Shown: positions 55,446-64,000 of the stretch, in pieces
Layout of the letters: each line of letters begins with the position of its first letter
Position numbering within the stretch: the first letter of the stretch is position 1
Assembly (NCBI GenBank): GCA_964539665.1
Contig: CAZIKB010000021.1
Location: forward strand, 1 to 64,000
Length of the DNA: 64,000 bases
Source: CAZIKB01 sp964539665
Lineage (GTDB): Bacteria; Zhuqueibacterota; Zhuqueibacteria; Oceanimicrobiales; Oceanimicrobiaceae
Reading direction: 5' to 3'
Position numbers and translations under genes: made by a program
The notes under the pieces: model-generated
Told to the model about the DNA's origin: nothing
What the model saw: the letters and a program-made list of their open reading frames with translations, nothing else
Database searches by the model: none

Positions 55446-56285
55446 ATGCTAAATGCTTTTACAATTGATTTAGAAGAATATTTTCAAGTTTCAAAATTCG
55501 AGCAGGTAATTGAACGCGAAAAGTGGAACGACATGCCTGCGCGTGTAAGAAGCAATACAATACGTATTTTAGAACTACTCGATGAATATCAATGTAAGGC
55601 AACATTTTTTACGGTTGGCTGGGTGGCCGAGAGATATCAGAGTCTGATTCGGGAGATTGCTGATCTCGGGCATGAAATCGCCTGCCGTAGCTTCTGGCAT
55701 AGACGGGTATCAGATTTAACCCCAACCGAATTTCGAGAAGATATTCGCAGATGCAAAAATGTGTTGGAAGATGTTACAGGTACGGCTGTTCAGGCTTTCC
55801 GTGCACCAACTTATTCTATAATCAAATCATCATTTTGGGCCTGGGATGTTTTAATTGAAGAGGGATTTCAGATGGATTCCAGTGTCTTTCCAATCCAGCA
55901 TTCACGGTATGGTAATGCAGATTCCAACCGTTTTCTTCATAGAATATTCAGGGATGCAGGGACGCTCATTGAATTTCCCCTTTCGACCTTGCGAGTTGCT
56001 GGTAACAATATTCCGTTAGTGTCCGGAGGCTATTTGCGATTTTTCCCGTATTCTTTAACTCGATATGGAATTAAAAAATTGAATTCGAATGAAAAGAAGC
56101 CGGCGGTAATAGCTTTTCATCCCTGGGAGTTGGATCCGAATCATCCGATTCCGCGCGTGAGTTTGTCAAAACGAATAAGACATAAAATAAATATTGGTAC
56201 CACTGAAAAAAAATTGAGACGGCTGTTAAACGATTTTCAATTTGGCACGATGCATGATGTTTTGCAACATCATTTTTTAAATTAG
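55446..56285 (+). CDS. DUF3473-type polysaccharide deacetylase-like protein with an altered metal motif
   Basis: The 279-residue protein matches the NodB-type deacetylases with a DUF3473 C-terminus that sit in exopolysaccharide clusters. Present are TIDLEEYFQV (Asp8, Glu11), CKATFFTVGWVAER, FRAPTYSI and the C-terminal AFHPWELD. The usual metal-binding SHGYxH reads CRSFWH here (80-85): the first His is replaced by Arg81 while His85 is kept. It lacks a signal peptide, like many DUF3473 members. Activity is doubtful. The neighbours imply action on the cluster's polymer or precursor. Confidence 0.8.
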   Translation: MLNAFTIDLEEYFQVSKFEQVIEREKWNDMPARVRSNTIRILELLDEYQCKATFFTVGWVAERYQSLIREIADLGHEIACRSFWHRRVSDLTPTEFREDIRRCKNVLEDVTGTAVQAFRAPTYSIIKSSFWAWDVLIEEGFQMDSSVFPIQHSRYGNADSNRFLHRIFRDAGTLIEFPLSTLRVAGNNIPLVSGGYLRFFPYSLTRYGIKKLNSNEKKPAVIAFHPWELDPNHPIPRVSLSKRIRHKINIGTTEKKLRRLLNDFQFGTMHDVLQHHFLN

Positions 56286-56388
56286 CAGTAAAAAGCATGT
56301 TCGATATATGCATAGAAATTATCAAGTAATTAATTTTTAATGAAACAAACGATAAAACATCTATGATAAACATCTGGAGGTTTAAAAT

Positions 56389-57390
56389 ATGAATGGTTAT
56401 TTGGTCACTGGTGGCGGAGGATTCATAGGATCACATGTGGTTCGGTATCTTTTAAATAAAAATTGTCAGGTTCGGGTTTTAGATAATTTTTTAACCGGAA
56501 GCAGAAAGAACCTTTCTGAAATTATTGATAAAATAGAGCTTAATCAGGATGATTTACGAGACGAAGAGGCCGTAGATTTAGCAGTTAAAGATATAAATTA
56601 TATAATTCATTTAGGAGCTTTACCTTCTGTCCCCCGATCAATCAATAATCCTGTATTAACAACCGATATAAATGTAAGCGGAACGGTTAACTTATTAAAT
56701 GCCGCACAACGTAATGGAGTTAAACGGATTGTTTTTGCTTCTTCTTAATCGGTTTATGGCGATTCGCCGGAATTTCCGCGTCACGAATCCCAGACTCCGG
56801 GGCCTCTATCTCCATATGCGGTTTCGAAACTTGCTGGTGAATACTATCTTAAATGTTTTTATAAATTACACGGTCTGGAAACAGTTTCACTGCGTTTTTT
56901 TAATGTCTTCGGACCTCGACAAAATCCGAATTCACAATACGCCGCGGTGATCCCGCGTTTTATTCAGGCTGTGATAAATGATAAACCACCAACTGTACAT
57001 GGCGACGGTGAGCAATCTCGAGATTTTACGTTCATTGGTGATCTTGTGAATGGAATTTATAAAGCATGTCATGCAGAACGCGCTGCCGGGGAAATTATCA
57101 ACTTGGCTTGCGGGCGTAGAATTTCATTGAATGATTTACTTGATTCATTGAGTGAATTAACAAAAAGGGAGATTAATCCGGTACACACGGAATCCCGACC
57201 GGGTGATGTGCGAGATTCATTAGCAGACATCTCAAAAGCCAGAGATGTTCTTGGTTATGAACCGCAGGTGTCCATGGCTGATGCATTAGCACAGACATAT
57301 TATTGGTATGAGGCTGCAATAAAGAATAATGGTAATTCGCTTAGCAGCGATACGATTAATGAATCTAAAAATGTAGAATCTATTATATAA
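56389..57390 (+). pseudogene. NAD-dependent sugar epimerase interrupted by one in-frame TAA
   Basis: The frame reads GYLVTGGGGFIGSHV at the start and continues to KRIVFASS, then TAA (56746-56748). Without any frame change it goes on with SVYGDSPEFPR, the active-site YAVSK, FFNVFGPRQNPNS and a complete C-terminus ending at 57390. Only one codon differs from an intact 333-codon gene; a serine (TCA) is expected at that place. The front fragment lacks the catalytic Tyr-Lys, so the product would be non-functional unless the stop is read through. An intact paralogue of the same family exists at 16908. GGAGG at 56375 precedes the ATG. Confidence 0.85.
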
Positions 57391-57437
57391 TTATTAAATA
57401 GTTTTGCAATTTAACATTAAATGGAGATTTTTGTTGA

Positions 57438-58106
57438 ATGAACTTAAGTAACATACTAAATGTAGATTTGACTCCCGGCCAGATTTTTTTAAGTTTTTTA
57501 CTTGCCTTTGCGCTTGGGTATCTTTGGGCTACTGTTTATCGTAAAACCCACAGTGGCGTCGCATATACAAGTGCATTTTTCATGTCCCTGCTGCTGATAC
57601 CTTCTATTGTTGCCATGGTAATGATGGCCATTGGCAGTAATGTAGCATTATCTCTGGGATTGGTTGGCTCCCTTTCGGTCATTCGTTTTCGAACGGTGAT
57701 CAAGGATACTAAAGATATGACTTTTTTATTTTTGGCTATCGGGATAGGATTGTGTTGTGGAGCAAATGCCTGGTTAGTCGCAATTTTTGGTACGTCTACT
57801 ATCGCGCTGATCACCATTATTTTTTCGAAAATTGGTCACGACAAAGCTGGCTCTGCGGATTACATACTTATATTTCGTTCTAAGGAAAAGGAACCCTGGA
57901 ACGCTCTTAAACCTGAGGCGCAATCAATGATATCCTGGAAACAATTGCGCGGTGCTACCGACATTGACCAGGGTAACGATTTTGAATATACCTACAGTGT
58001 ACGGTTGGCAACAAAAGCTACTCCGGAAAAAATAATTGGCGAATTAAGCACCGGCGCCATAAGAAATGTAACCTTGATTACGCCGGAGAATCATCTTGAG
58101 CTCTAA
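57438..58106 (+). CDS. DUF4956 membrane protein
   Basis: The 222-residue protein has three or four N-terminal membrane helices (about 12-140) and a soluble C-terminal domain (about 145-222). The core LGLVGSLSVIRFRTVIKDTKDMTFLFLAIGIGL is typical of DUF4956. This family is repeatedly found beside VTC-domain and CotH genes. Its function is unknown, though links to polyphosphate or envelope polymers have been proposed. Its stop overlaps the VTC gene by 11 bases. Confidence 0.9.
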   Translation: MNLSNILNVDLTPGQIFLSFLLAFALGYLWATVYRKTHSGVAYTSAFFMSLLLIPSIVAMVMMAIGSNVALSLGLVGSLSVIRFRTVIKDTKDMTFLFLAIGIGLCCGANAWLVAIFGTSTIALITIIFSKIGHDKAGSADYILIFRSKEKEPWNALKPEAQSMISWKQLRGATDIDQGNDFEYTYSVRLATKATPEKIIGELSTGAIRNVTLITPENHLEL

Positions 58107-58887
58107 AGCAAACACTGCTGAGCCTTTGGCCACCAGCCGAATGATTATGTTTCGGCGGATGGAAATTAAATATATGGTTGATAGAACCACCCGTACGGCT
58201 CTTACGCAGGATTTACAAGCCTTTATGCGTCCGGATATCTATACCAGTGACCAGGGCAGCTATTTGGTGCGGAGTCTCTATTTTGACACACAGGCATATA
58301 AAGCTTACCATGATAAAATGGCAGGCGTGGCAGAGCGTCATAAATTGCGTGTACGGGCCTATGGCGAAGATCCAATGCAGTCAGCTTTTATCCGTTTTGA
58401 AGTAAAATCACGCTATATTAGCTTCATTCATAAAATTACAGTTGATATTCCAATTGAAGATTATTTCGACGTTGCACCAGCTATTTATAATCGTGCATTA
58501 CCGCCGCCAAGGATTCTAAATGATGAAGAAGTGTCGAAAGAATTTTTTCGATTGCAGCGTCAATACAATATGGAGCCTAAAATAATGGTTCAATACCGTC
58601 GTGAAGCTTATGAACGTGTAGAAATGAACCGTGTTCGGGCAAATTTTGACGACGAGCTTGTGTCGTCCCGAAATCTGGATTTACTTGAACCGCTGAAAGG
58701 CGCGCGCAGAATGCTTAAATATGGCAATGCTATTTTTGAAATCAAAGTTGATGGTTCGCTGCCATATTGGATGCACACTCTGATAAGCAAATATAATTTA
58801 CAGAACCAGGCGATTAGTAAGTTTTGTTACTCTATTCGCAACGAAGCCAGGTTTTCATCTGTGGCACGACCGCGAGAATGTGTTTAG
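58096..58887 (+). CDS. VTC-domain protein (polyphosphate polymerase-like)
   Basis: The 263-residue protein is a single VTC triphosphate-tunnel domain. Conserved basic/acidic tunnel residues are seen in MEIKYMVD, VRSLYFDT, HKLRVRAYG, FIRFEVKSR, MVQYRREAY and EIKVDGSLPYWM. In yeast the domain polymerises polyphosphate from ATP; bacterial relatives next to DUF4956 and CotH have no proven product. The start is TTG 58096 inside the end of the DUF4956 gene. No membrane segment is present, so it is cytosolic and may work under DUF4956. Confidence 0.88.
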   Translation: MSSKANTAEPLATSRMIMFRRMEIKYMVDRTTRTALTQDLQAFMRPDIYTSDQGSYLVRSLYFDTQAYKAYHDKMAGVAERHKLRVRAYGEDPMQSAFIRFEVKSRYISFIHKITVDIPIEDYFDVAPAIYNRALPPPRILNDEEVSKEFFRLQRQYNMEPKIMVQYRREAYERVEMNRVRANFDDELVSSRNLDLLEPLKGARRMLKYGNAIFEIKVDGSLPYWMHTLISKYNLQNQAISKFCYSIRNEARFSSVARPRECV

Positions 58888-58910
58888 GGTTTTTTGTATG
58901 GAGATAAAGT

Positions 58911-61900
58911 TTGAATCTTCTTAAAAATAAAAAAATTAAAAAAGCTTTAGAGCACACAAGCAGCCCGGTTCGATGGATATGGCCTAAATTGTCAGAGGCG
59001 ATGATTGGAATATTAGCCCTAATGATTGTGGTCTTTTGCCTGTTGACATTTAATACGTCCATTGCGCATTATACCAGCCGGTTGTTTAGCAGCAATAAAT
59101 ATATATCTCTGGTAGACGGTTTTCTTAATCCATTTCGAAATCGACACATTTTATTGAAGTCAGGCCTGCCGATTTATGATATTAAAATTAAGCGCCAGCA
59201 ATATGCTATCATTGAAAGCGTTGCAAAAAAAGCAAGAAAACAGGGCTGGATGAGTGATGATTTAAAAGTCTGGGCAAATGCGCAATTTATCCATAATGGT
59301 GAAAAATATAATGTTAAAATTAGAATAAGAGGCGATCTGCCGGCACACTGGAAGGGACCAAAGAAATCATGGCGCATAAAATTTGGTAAACAAAAGATTG
59401 ACGATAATGGTGAAATCCGCAAAGAACCGATTTATTTTCAAGGGAAACGTCAGATAAATCTTATTATTCCAATCGATAGAGACTATGTTCTGGCTTATTT
59501 TATCAATTCACTTATGCGTGAAAAAGACCTGGTCGTTCCAAGAGATAAATTTGCTATACTCAGAATCAACGGCACCATTCAGGGCCTTTATTATGAGGTG
59601 GAGCACTTTGACAAACCTTTATTGGCTGCCAATCGAAAACCGGAAACGACTGTATTTGGCCAAAGTGATCGCACGATGCACTTTGAGCAGTACACAAAAT
59701 TAGGCACGCCGGCTGCTAAAAATATTCGATATGACATTGGCGCCATGCGCCGTTTAGTTGATAGAGAAGGGGAGTTGGCCATGCAGGCGATGAATGTTCT
59801 GCTCAACCATTCACAGAATCCAACCCCGGAAAATTTTCGTAGAGTGCGGGCAGTGCTTGATTGGGAAAAGTATTTACGGTTTCGTGTAATAACCACATTG
59901 TGTAACACTAATCATGTTAAATTCGGCTCAGATAATTTGAGACTTTACTATGATTCCAGTCGGGGTCTGTTAGAACCTGTGCCCTGGGACGTTCATTTAA
60001 CCAAGATACCAAAAGAGCCCGGTACAATAGATTTTTGGAATCAACACGGAACAGATGAAATTCAAAAAGCAACATTGCTCGATCCAGAGCTTCGATTGCA
60101 GCGAAACAAAATTCTGTGGGAGATGGTTGGTGATGGGGGCGATAGTTTGATTGCTAAATATACTGCGATCCATAATCGTATAAGACCGTTAGCCTGGGCG
60201 GATGTTTTAAATACACCAATCCAGGGCCACAAAATGGACATCATTAAGAGCAATTTAGAATATAACGTTCATCGTATCTACAAAGTGCTTAATAATTCCA
60301 GCAGCAATTTCACCTATCGATTAGAGTCAAATGATCGTGCAGCCCTGGAGATTTTTGTGAATAACTTCAGCGGTATCCAACTTCAAAAGATTGAGCTTAC
60401 GGATTCGTTGCTTTTTGAGGGGAAGTATTCTCTTTATGAAGATAGTAATTTAAATGGCACGTTGGATGCAAACGATCCCTTGATTGCTAAAACTACAGCA
60501 AAAGAGTGGAACCTGTTATTCGATGTAGATGAAAAAATATTTCCTGATATTAAATATGATGGCGATGAAATAAATGGCAGATACTGGGAGTATTATGACA
60601 CCATTGGTAAACGCAGTCGTTTTTTCCTGGTCGGAAAGCTTGCTCCCCCAAAACGACATCCACTATTATGGAGTGCGCCGGACATTAAGGTGTCTTCAGA
60701 AAATTTGGTTACGGATTACAAGATTCCGTCGGCCTTTATAAGCCAAACCGAACCTTTACCCAATAATTATATGGGAATAACTGCATTCGACCATTCTGAT
60801 CCTTTCGATCTGGATGCTATTGATTATTCTCAGGCTGAATTTCTTAAAATTCATCCAGAATTTATTGCAAGTCGTGAATATACCGGCGCAGTTGAGCTGC
60901 GTGGTAAAGTTACTATTTCAGGAACAGTTATCGTCCCAAAATCAGTTCAGTTAATCTTGCGGCCTGGCACAGATTTAACTATGAAACCTGCTGCAAATGT
61001 GCTTTGCTACGGCGGATTGACTTCAGTTGGGACGGAAGCGAATCCCATCAAAGTACACGGAGACGAATCCGGCGATCCGTTTGGCGTCATTGCGGTAGTA
61101 CGGTCCCCCAATAAAGTGGTCATGAAATATACTGAATTATCTGATGGCGGTCAGGCTCAAATTAACGGTATACTTTTCACGGGCGGATTTGCAGTGCATG
61201 AAGGAGATTTGGAATTAGAGAATTGCAAGTTTATTAACATGCAAAGTGAAGATGGGGTGAATTTAAAAAATGGTCACATTGTGATGAAAGACTGCCTGTT
61301 TTTAAACAGCGCCAGCGATGGCATCGATATTGATTTCGGTACGGGTGAGGTCGTGCGATGCAAATTTATTAATACGATGGGGGACGGTTTAGATTTGTCT
61401 GGCAGCGAAATCACTATATCCGAGTGCTGGTTCGAAAAAATTAATGATAAAGGTATCAGTGTTGGTGAAAATTCTCATCCGATAATTGTAAACAATTTCT
61501 TCCGGGAGTGCAATATTGGTTTTTCCACAAAAGATCTATCATTTGCTAAAGTGGCTTATTGCACCTTTGTAGATAACAGACTGGTCATTGAAGCCAAACG
61601 GAAGAAACCCATGTTTGGCGCTGGTTCAGGTCAGATAGTCAATAGTGTATTTTCTGGCAATACAAATCTGTTAGAGGAAGATTATTTCTCAAGGAATCAT
61701 GTGTCAGTCGAACATTCGCTGGTTGATCAAATAGTTGATTGGCCAACGTGTAAAACCACGGACATCCAATTTGTGGATCCGGCAAATGATAACTATTTGA
61801 TAGAGCCTTTGTCTGTAATGGGAAATGGATTTTATTTAGCCGAGCCTGATTGGTTTAAATCAAGCAATTATAATCAGACTATTCAACATCCAGGTATTTT

Positions 61901-61934
61901 TACTGTATACGAAAATAAATATGCTAAGAGATAA
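58911..61934 (+). CDS. CotH-kinase-like protein fused to a right-handed beta-helix
   Basis: The 1007-residue protein starts at TTG 58911. A membrane helix lies at about 36-58, so the bulk is extracytoplasmic. The CotH domain (about 125-430) shows VKIRIRGDLPAHWKGPKKSW and the E-x-x-D-type loop of protein kinases of spore coat type (GLYYEVEHFDK, PWDVHLTK). A linker leads to a parallel beta-helix (about 660-930; repeated short runs such as LELENCKFINM, DGVNLKNGHIVMKDC). The C-terminus is short. CotH enzymes phosphorylate proteins; the helix is a typical polysaccharide-binding or -cleaving fold. A fused pair is unusual and suggests a surface polymer-linked kinase. Confidence 0.8.
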   Translation: MNLLKNKKIKKALEHTSSPVRWIWPKLSEAMIGILALMIVVFCLLTFNTSIAHYTSRLFSSNKYISLVDGFLNPFRNRHILLKSGLPIYDIKIKRQQYAIIESVAKKARKQGWMSDDLKVWANAQFIHNGEKYNVKIRIRGDLPAHWKGPKKSWRIKFGKQKIDDNGEIRKEPIYFQGKRQINLIIPIDRDYVLAYFINSLMREKDLVVPRDKFAILRINGTIQGLYYEVEHFDKPLLAANRKPETTVFGQSDRTMHFEQYTKLGTPAAKNIRYDIGAMRRLVDREGELAMQAMNVLLNHSQNPTPENFRRVRAVLDWEKYLRFRVITTLCNTNHVKFGSDNLRLYYDSSRGLLEPVPWDVHLTKIPKEPGTIDFWNQHGTDEIQKATLLDPELRLQRNKILWEMVGDGGDSLIAKYTAIHNRIRPLAWADVLNTPIQGHKMDIIKSNLEYNVHRIYKVLNNSSSNFTYRLESNDRAALEIFVNNFSGIQLQKIELTDSLLFEGKYSLYEDSNLNGTLDANDPLIAKTTAKEWNLLFDVDEKIFPDIKYDGDEINGRYWEYYDTIGKRSRFFLVGKLAPPKRHPLLWSAPDIKVSSENLVTDYKIPSAFISQTEPLPNNYMGITAFDHSDPFDLDAIDYSQAEFLKIHPEFIASREYTGAVELRGKVTISGTVIVPKSVQLILRPGTDLTMKPAANVLCYGGLTSVGTEANPIKVHGDESGDPFGVIAVVRSPNKVVMKYTELSDGGQAQINGILFTGGFAVHEGDLELENCKFINMQSEDGVNLKNGHIVMKDCLFLNSASDGIDIDFGTGEVVRCKFINTMGDGLDLSGSEITISECWFEKINDKGISVGENSHPIIVNNFFRECNIGFSTKDLSFAKVAYCTFVDNRLVIEAKRKKPMFGAGSGQIVNSVFSGNTNLLEEDYFSRNHVSVEHSLVDQIVDWPTCKTTDIQFVDPANDNYLIEPLSVMGNGFYLAEPDWFKSSNYNQTIQHPGIFTVYENKYAKR

Positions 61935-63119
61935 ATGAAAGATTCCAAATACATAGATTACGACATTCATGGATTAGTAGGAATAAGACTTATTAATCCA
62001 ACCCCAAATGATACCGCGGCTGTGGACAGACAGCTCGGTCAAATGCGGTCATCTTTGACACGCGAGCCGGATATCATCATTCGGTTCGAGACGCATTTAC
62101 CGTTACCGGATTTAAAATACTTAGGATTGCACTCAGGATTCAATGAGGATGGGTATTACATCCTGCGCAGCAGCAAAGCAGCAGCCAAAGTAAAAATACC
62201 TTTTAATGAGATTGGTGAGCACTGTGAAATTGTTTGTGAAAGCGGGCTGCGTTCTGTGCCTTTGCTCATTGCCATTTTGAATCTTACCTTGCTGAAAAAA
62301 GACTGTGTACCGTTGCACGCTTCGGCTTTTGTTTATGATGATTCGGGTATCCTGGTGACAGGCTGGTCAAAGGGTGGGAAGACCGAAGCTATGTTGTCTT
62401 TTACCCATAATGGCGCGGAATATATCGGCGATGAATGGGTGATCCTTACTGCCGACGGTGAGAAAATGTACGGCTTACCGGAACCCGTCACTATTTGGAA
62501 TTGGCACCTTGAATATTTACCCGAAGTTCGAAAAAAGGTTAGTGCAAATAAAGCACGAATATTCAAAGGGGTTCGCCTTCTTGATAAAATGCATCAGCTC
62601 ACCCAAAAAAGCTTTTTAAAGAATTCTTTCGTCGCAAAAATGCTGAAGGAAGCCATACCTGCTTTTAAACGCCAGATGCACATAAACATTCCGCCTCATA
62701 AACTATTTAATAAAACAGCAAATCAGATGAGCGCTAAACCGGAAAAGGTATTTTTTATCATGAGTCATGAATCATCGGATATTGAGGTGGAGCTATTCGA
62801 TTCTCAGGAGATTGTCCGCCGGATGATATCATCGCTGGAATATGAACAGACTCCGATTAAAGAACACTATCTGGCTTATAAGTTTGCATTTCCGGGGGAA
62901 AAGAATACTTTGATTGAACAAGCGTCAGACCTGCAATTTGAGATTCTCAGCCAGGCACTGGCTGGTAAAGATGCATATTTTGTTCGGCATCCGTATCCGG
63001 TAGCTTTTCCCGAACTATTCGATACGATGAGGCCATATTGTGCAAAAACTAATAATGAAATACCAATAAGAAACAATGAGACCATTCCAAGTATTTATGA
63101 ACTAAATGAAATTGATTAA
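61935..63119 (+). CDS. HPr-kinase-like P-loop protein
   Basis: The 394-residue protein has a central P-loop, GWSKGGKT (143-150), preceded by PLHASAFVYDDSGILVT and followed by NGAEYIGDEWVIL. This is the layout of the HprK/P C-terminal kinase fold, in which the acidic GDDW/GDEW motif follows the P-loop. The first 110 residues and the last 150 have no family I recognise. HprK-like proteins outside the PTS system act in peptide or polysaccharide loci with unknown substrates. The gene starts directly at the end of the CotH gene, so a shared pathway is likely. Confidence 0.65.
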   Translation: MKDSKYIDYDIHGLVGIRLINPTPNDTAAVDRQLGQMRSSLTREPDIIIRFETHLPLPDLKYLGLHSGFNEDGYYILRSSKAAAKVKIPFNEIGEHCEIVCESGLRSVPLLIAILNLTLLKKDCVPLHASAFVYDDSGILVTGWSKGGKTEAMLSFTHNGAEYIGDEWVILTADGEKMYGLPEPVTIWNWHLEYLPEVRKKVSANKARIFKGVRLLDKMHQLTQKSFLKNSFVAKMLKEAIPAFKRQMHINIPPHKLFNKTANQMSAKPEKVFFIMSHESSDIEVELFDSQEIVRRMISSLEYEQTPIKEHYLAYKFAFPGEKNTLIEQASDLQFEILSQALAGKDAYFVRHPYPVAFPELFDTMRPYCAKTNNEIPIRNNETIPSIYELNEID

Positions 63120-63246
63120 ATATAGATGGATGTTTTAAATATAACTGGCAAAAAATATTCAGAACAGTGTTGAATGGGGATTTCTTATAAATCAAAATGT
63201 AAAATAAATTCATCAGCATGTACATTTTCATCGAGGAGCAACAACC

Positions 63247-64000
63247 ATGATTATAAGAAGCAAAGCCCCATTGAGAATTAGTTTTGCCGGCGGGGGGACA
63301 GATATCTCGCCTTATGTCGAAGAAAGAGGAGGAGTGGTTTTAAGCGCCACGATAGATAAATATGCCTATGGAACATTGAGGTCAAGAGCAGACCGCAATA
63401 TTTCCGTCCAGTCCCTGGATTACGACATAGTAGCCAAGTACCATTTAGATGATGATATGAACTATGATGGAGAGCTCGATTTAGTAAAAGCCGTGATTAA
63501 GAATATGAATAATGGCTATAAACATGGACTGGAATTTTTTATTCATAGTGATGCTCCACCCGGTTCAGGATTAGGTTCTTCTTCAACCATGGTAGTTGCA
63601 TTAATTGGTTTGCTTAAACATTTACAGCGTTTGCCTGCGACAAACTATGAATTAGCAGAATTGGCCTATAAAATTGAAAGAAAAGATTTAGATATTAAAG
63701 GCGGTATGCAAGATCAGTATGCCGCGGTATTCGGAGGTTTTAACTTTATTGAGTTTGGCGCCTCTGCTGTGATTGTGAATCCTTTAAGGATTGCGCCAGA
63801 TATATTAAATGAACTTGAATATAATTTATTATTGTGTTATACTGGTACAACCCGGTTATCTGCAAATATCATCAAAAGCCAGATCGAATCGTACACCAGT
63901 AAAAATCAGAATGTTCTTCATGCTATGGATGAATTGAAGAAAATTACTATTGAATTAAAGAATGCCCTTTTGCAGGGTCGATTAGACAATTTTGGCCGGT
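63247..64000 (+). CDS. GHMP-type sugar kinase, cut by the window end
   Basis: The first 251 residues are visible; family members are about 330 long, so the gene runs past the edge. It begins with SKAPLRISFAGGGTD (5-19) and has the ATP-binding motif PPGSGLGSSS (104-113) and KIERKDLDIKGGMQDQYAAV. This matches D-glycero-D-manno-heptose 7-phosphate kinase (HddA) and fucokinase-like enzymes, which supply activated heptose or other sugars for surface polysaccharides. GAGGAG (63233-63238) precedes the ATG. Confidence 0.88.
   Translation, partial: MIIRSKAPLRISFAGGGTDISPYVEERGGVVLSATIDKYAYGTLRSRADRNISVQSLDYDIVAKYHLDDDMNYDGELDLVKAVIKNMNNGYKHGLEFFIHSDAPPGSGLGSSSTMVVALIGLLKHLQRLPATNYELAELAYKIERKDLDIKGGMQDQYAAVFGGFNFIEFGASAVIVNPLRIAPDILNELEYNLLLCYTGTTRLSANIIKSQIESYTSKNQNVLHAMDELKKITIELKNALLQGRLDNFGR

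Noticed and set aside
1..64000. tRNA, rRNA or CRISPR elements
   Set aside because: No tRNA-type T-loop with matching acceptor stem, rRNA segment or regular repeat-spacer array was noticed by eye; a covariance-model search could still find divergent RNAs.

Overview
The window looks like a chromosomal segment of an uncultured Gram-negative bacterium of the FCB superphylum, most like the Calditrichota/KSB1/Ignavibacteria side. The signs are an AT-rich genome with many intergenic palindromes, a type IX secretion (T9SS) C-terminal sorting domain, a GWxTD-type protein, a CRTAC1/ASPIC-UnbV FG-GAP lipoprotein beside a TPR protein, a carboxypeptidase-regulatory-type TonB receptor, and many lipoprotein signal peptides. 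No rRNA, tRNA, CRISPR, phage or transposase gene was seen. Taxonomy is inferred from gene style only.

Left third (1-18 kb), mostly housekeeping: ogt, an acyltransferase, a DUF1232 gene with no ATG/GTG/TTG start, a stand-alone NFACT-R protein, an FKBP lipoprotein and a cold-shock protein with a hairpin terminator. On the minus strand follow a trypsin-like lipoprotein, trpS, a 2x[4Fe-4S] ferredoxin, a DinB-fold protein, a CoA-binding protein, a TonB-like/DUF4900-like protein, an unknown alpha-helical protein, clpB and grpE. Then come pepF and a sugar-nucleotide epimerase on the plus strand.

18.5-28 kb holds a Pel-type exopolysaccharide locus. PelA is split into a deacetylase protein and a separate GH114/PelA-hydrolase-like lipoprotein. 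They are followed by PelB-like (TM, TPRs, outer-membrane barrel), PelD-like (TM, GAF, inactive GGDEF that keeps the RxxD c-di-GMP site) and PelE-like proteins. pelC, pelF and pelG are not in the window.

28-48 kb is mixed: GWxTD-type protein, TPR protein, CRTAC1 lipoprotein, membrane spermidine-synthase-like protein, M14 carboxypeptidase with a propeptide-like neighbour, two decayed gene remnants, a small OMP, a TonB receptor, acs, and two of the three subunits of a xanthine-dehydrogenase/CO-dehydrogenase-type enzyme.

48.8-64 kb is a second exopolysaccharide cluster, all on the plus strand and running off the right edge. It holds an SLBB protein, a Wzc-like tyrosine kinase, a second inactive GGDEF protein with RxxD, a phosphoglycosyl transferase pseudo-enzyme next to an intact paralogue, a GT2, a DUF3473-type deacetylase with one metal histidine changed, an epimerase broken by a single TAA, then DUF4956, VTC, CotH-beta-helix, an HPr-kinase-like P-loop protein and a sugar (GHMP) kinase. 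The recurring theme is c-di-GMP-linked envelope polysaccharide production built partly from degenerate enzyme copies.
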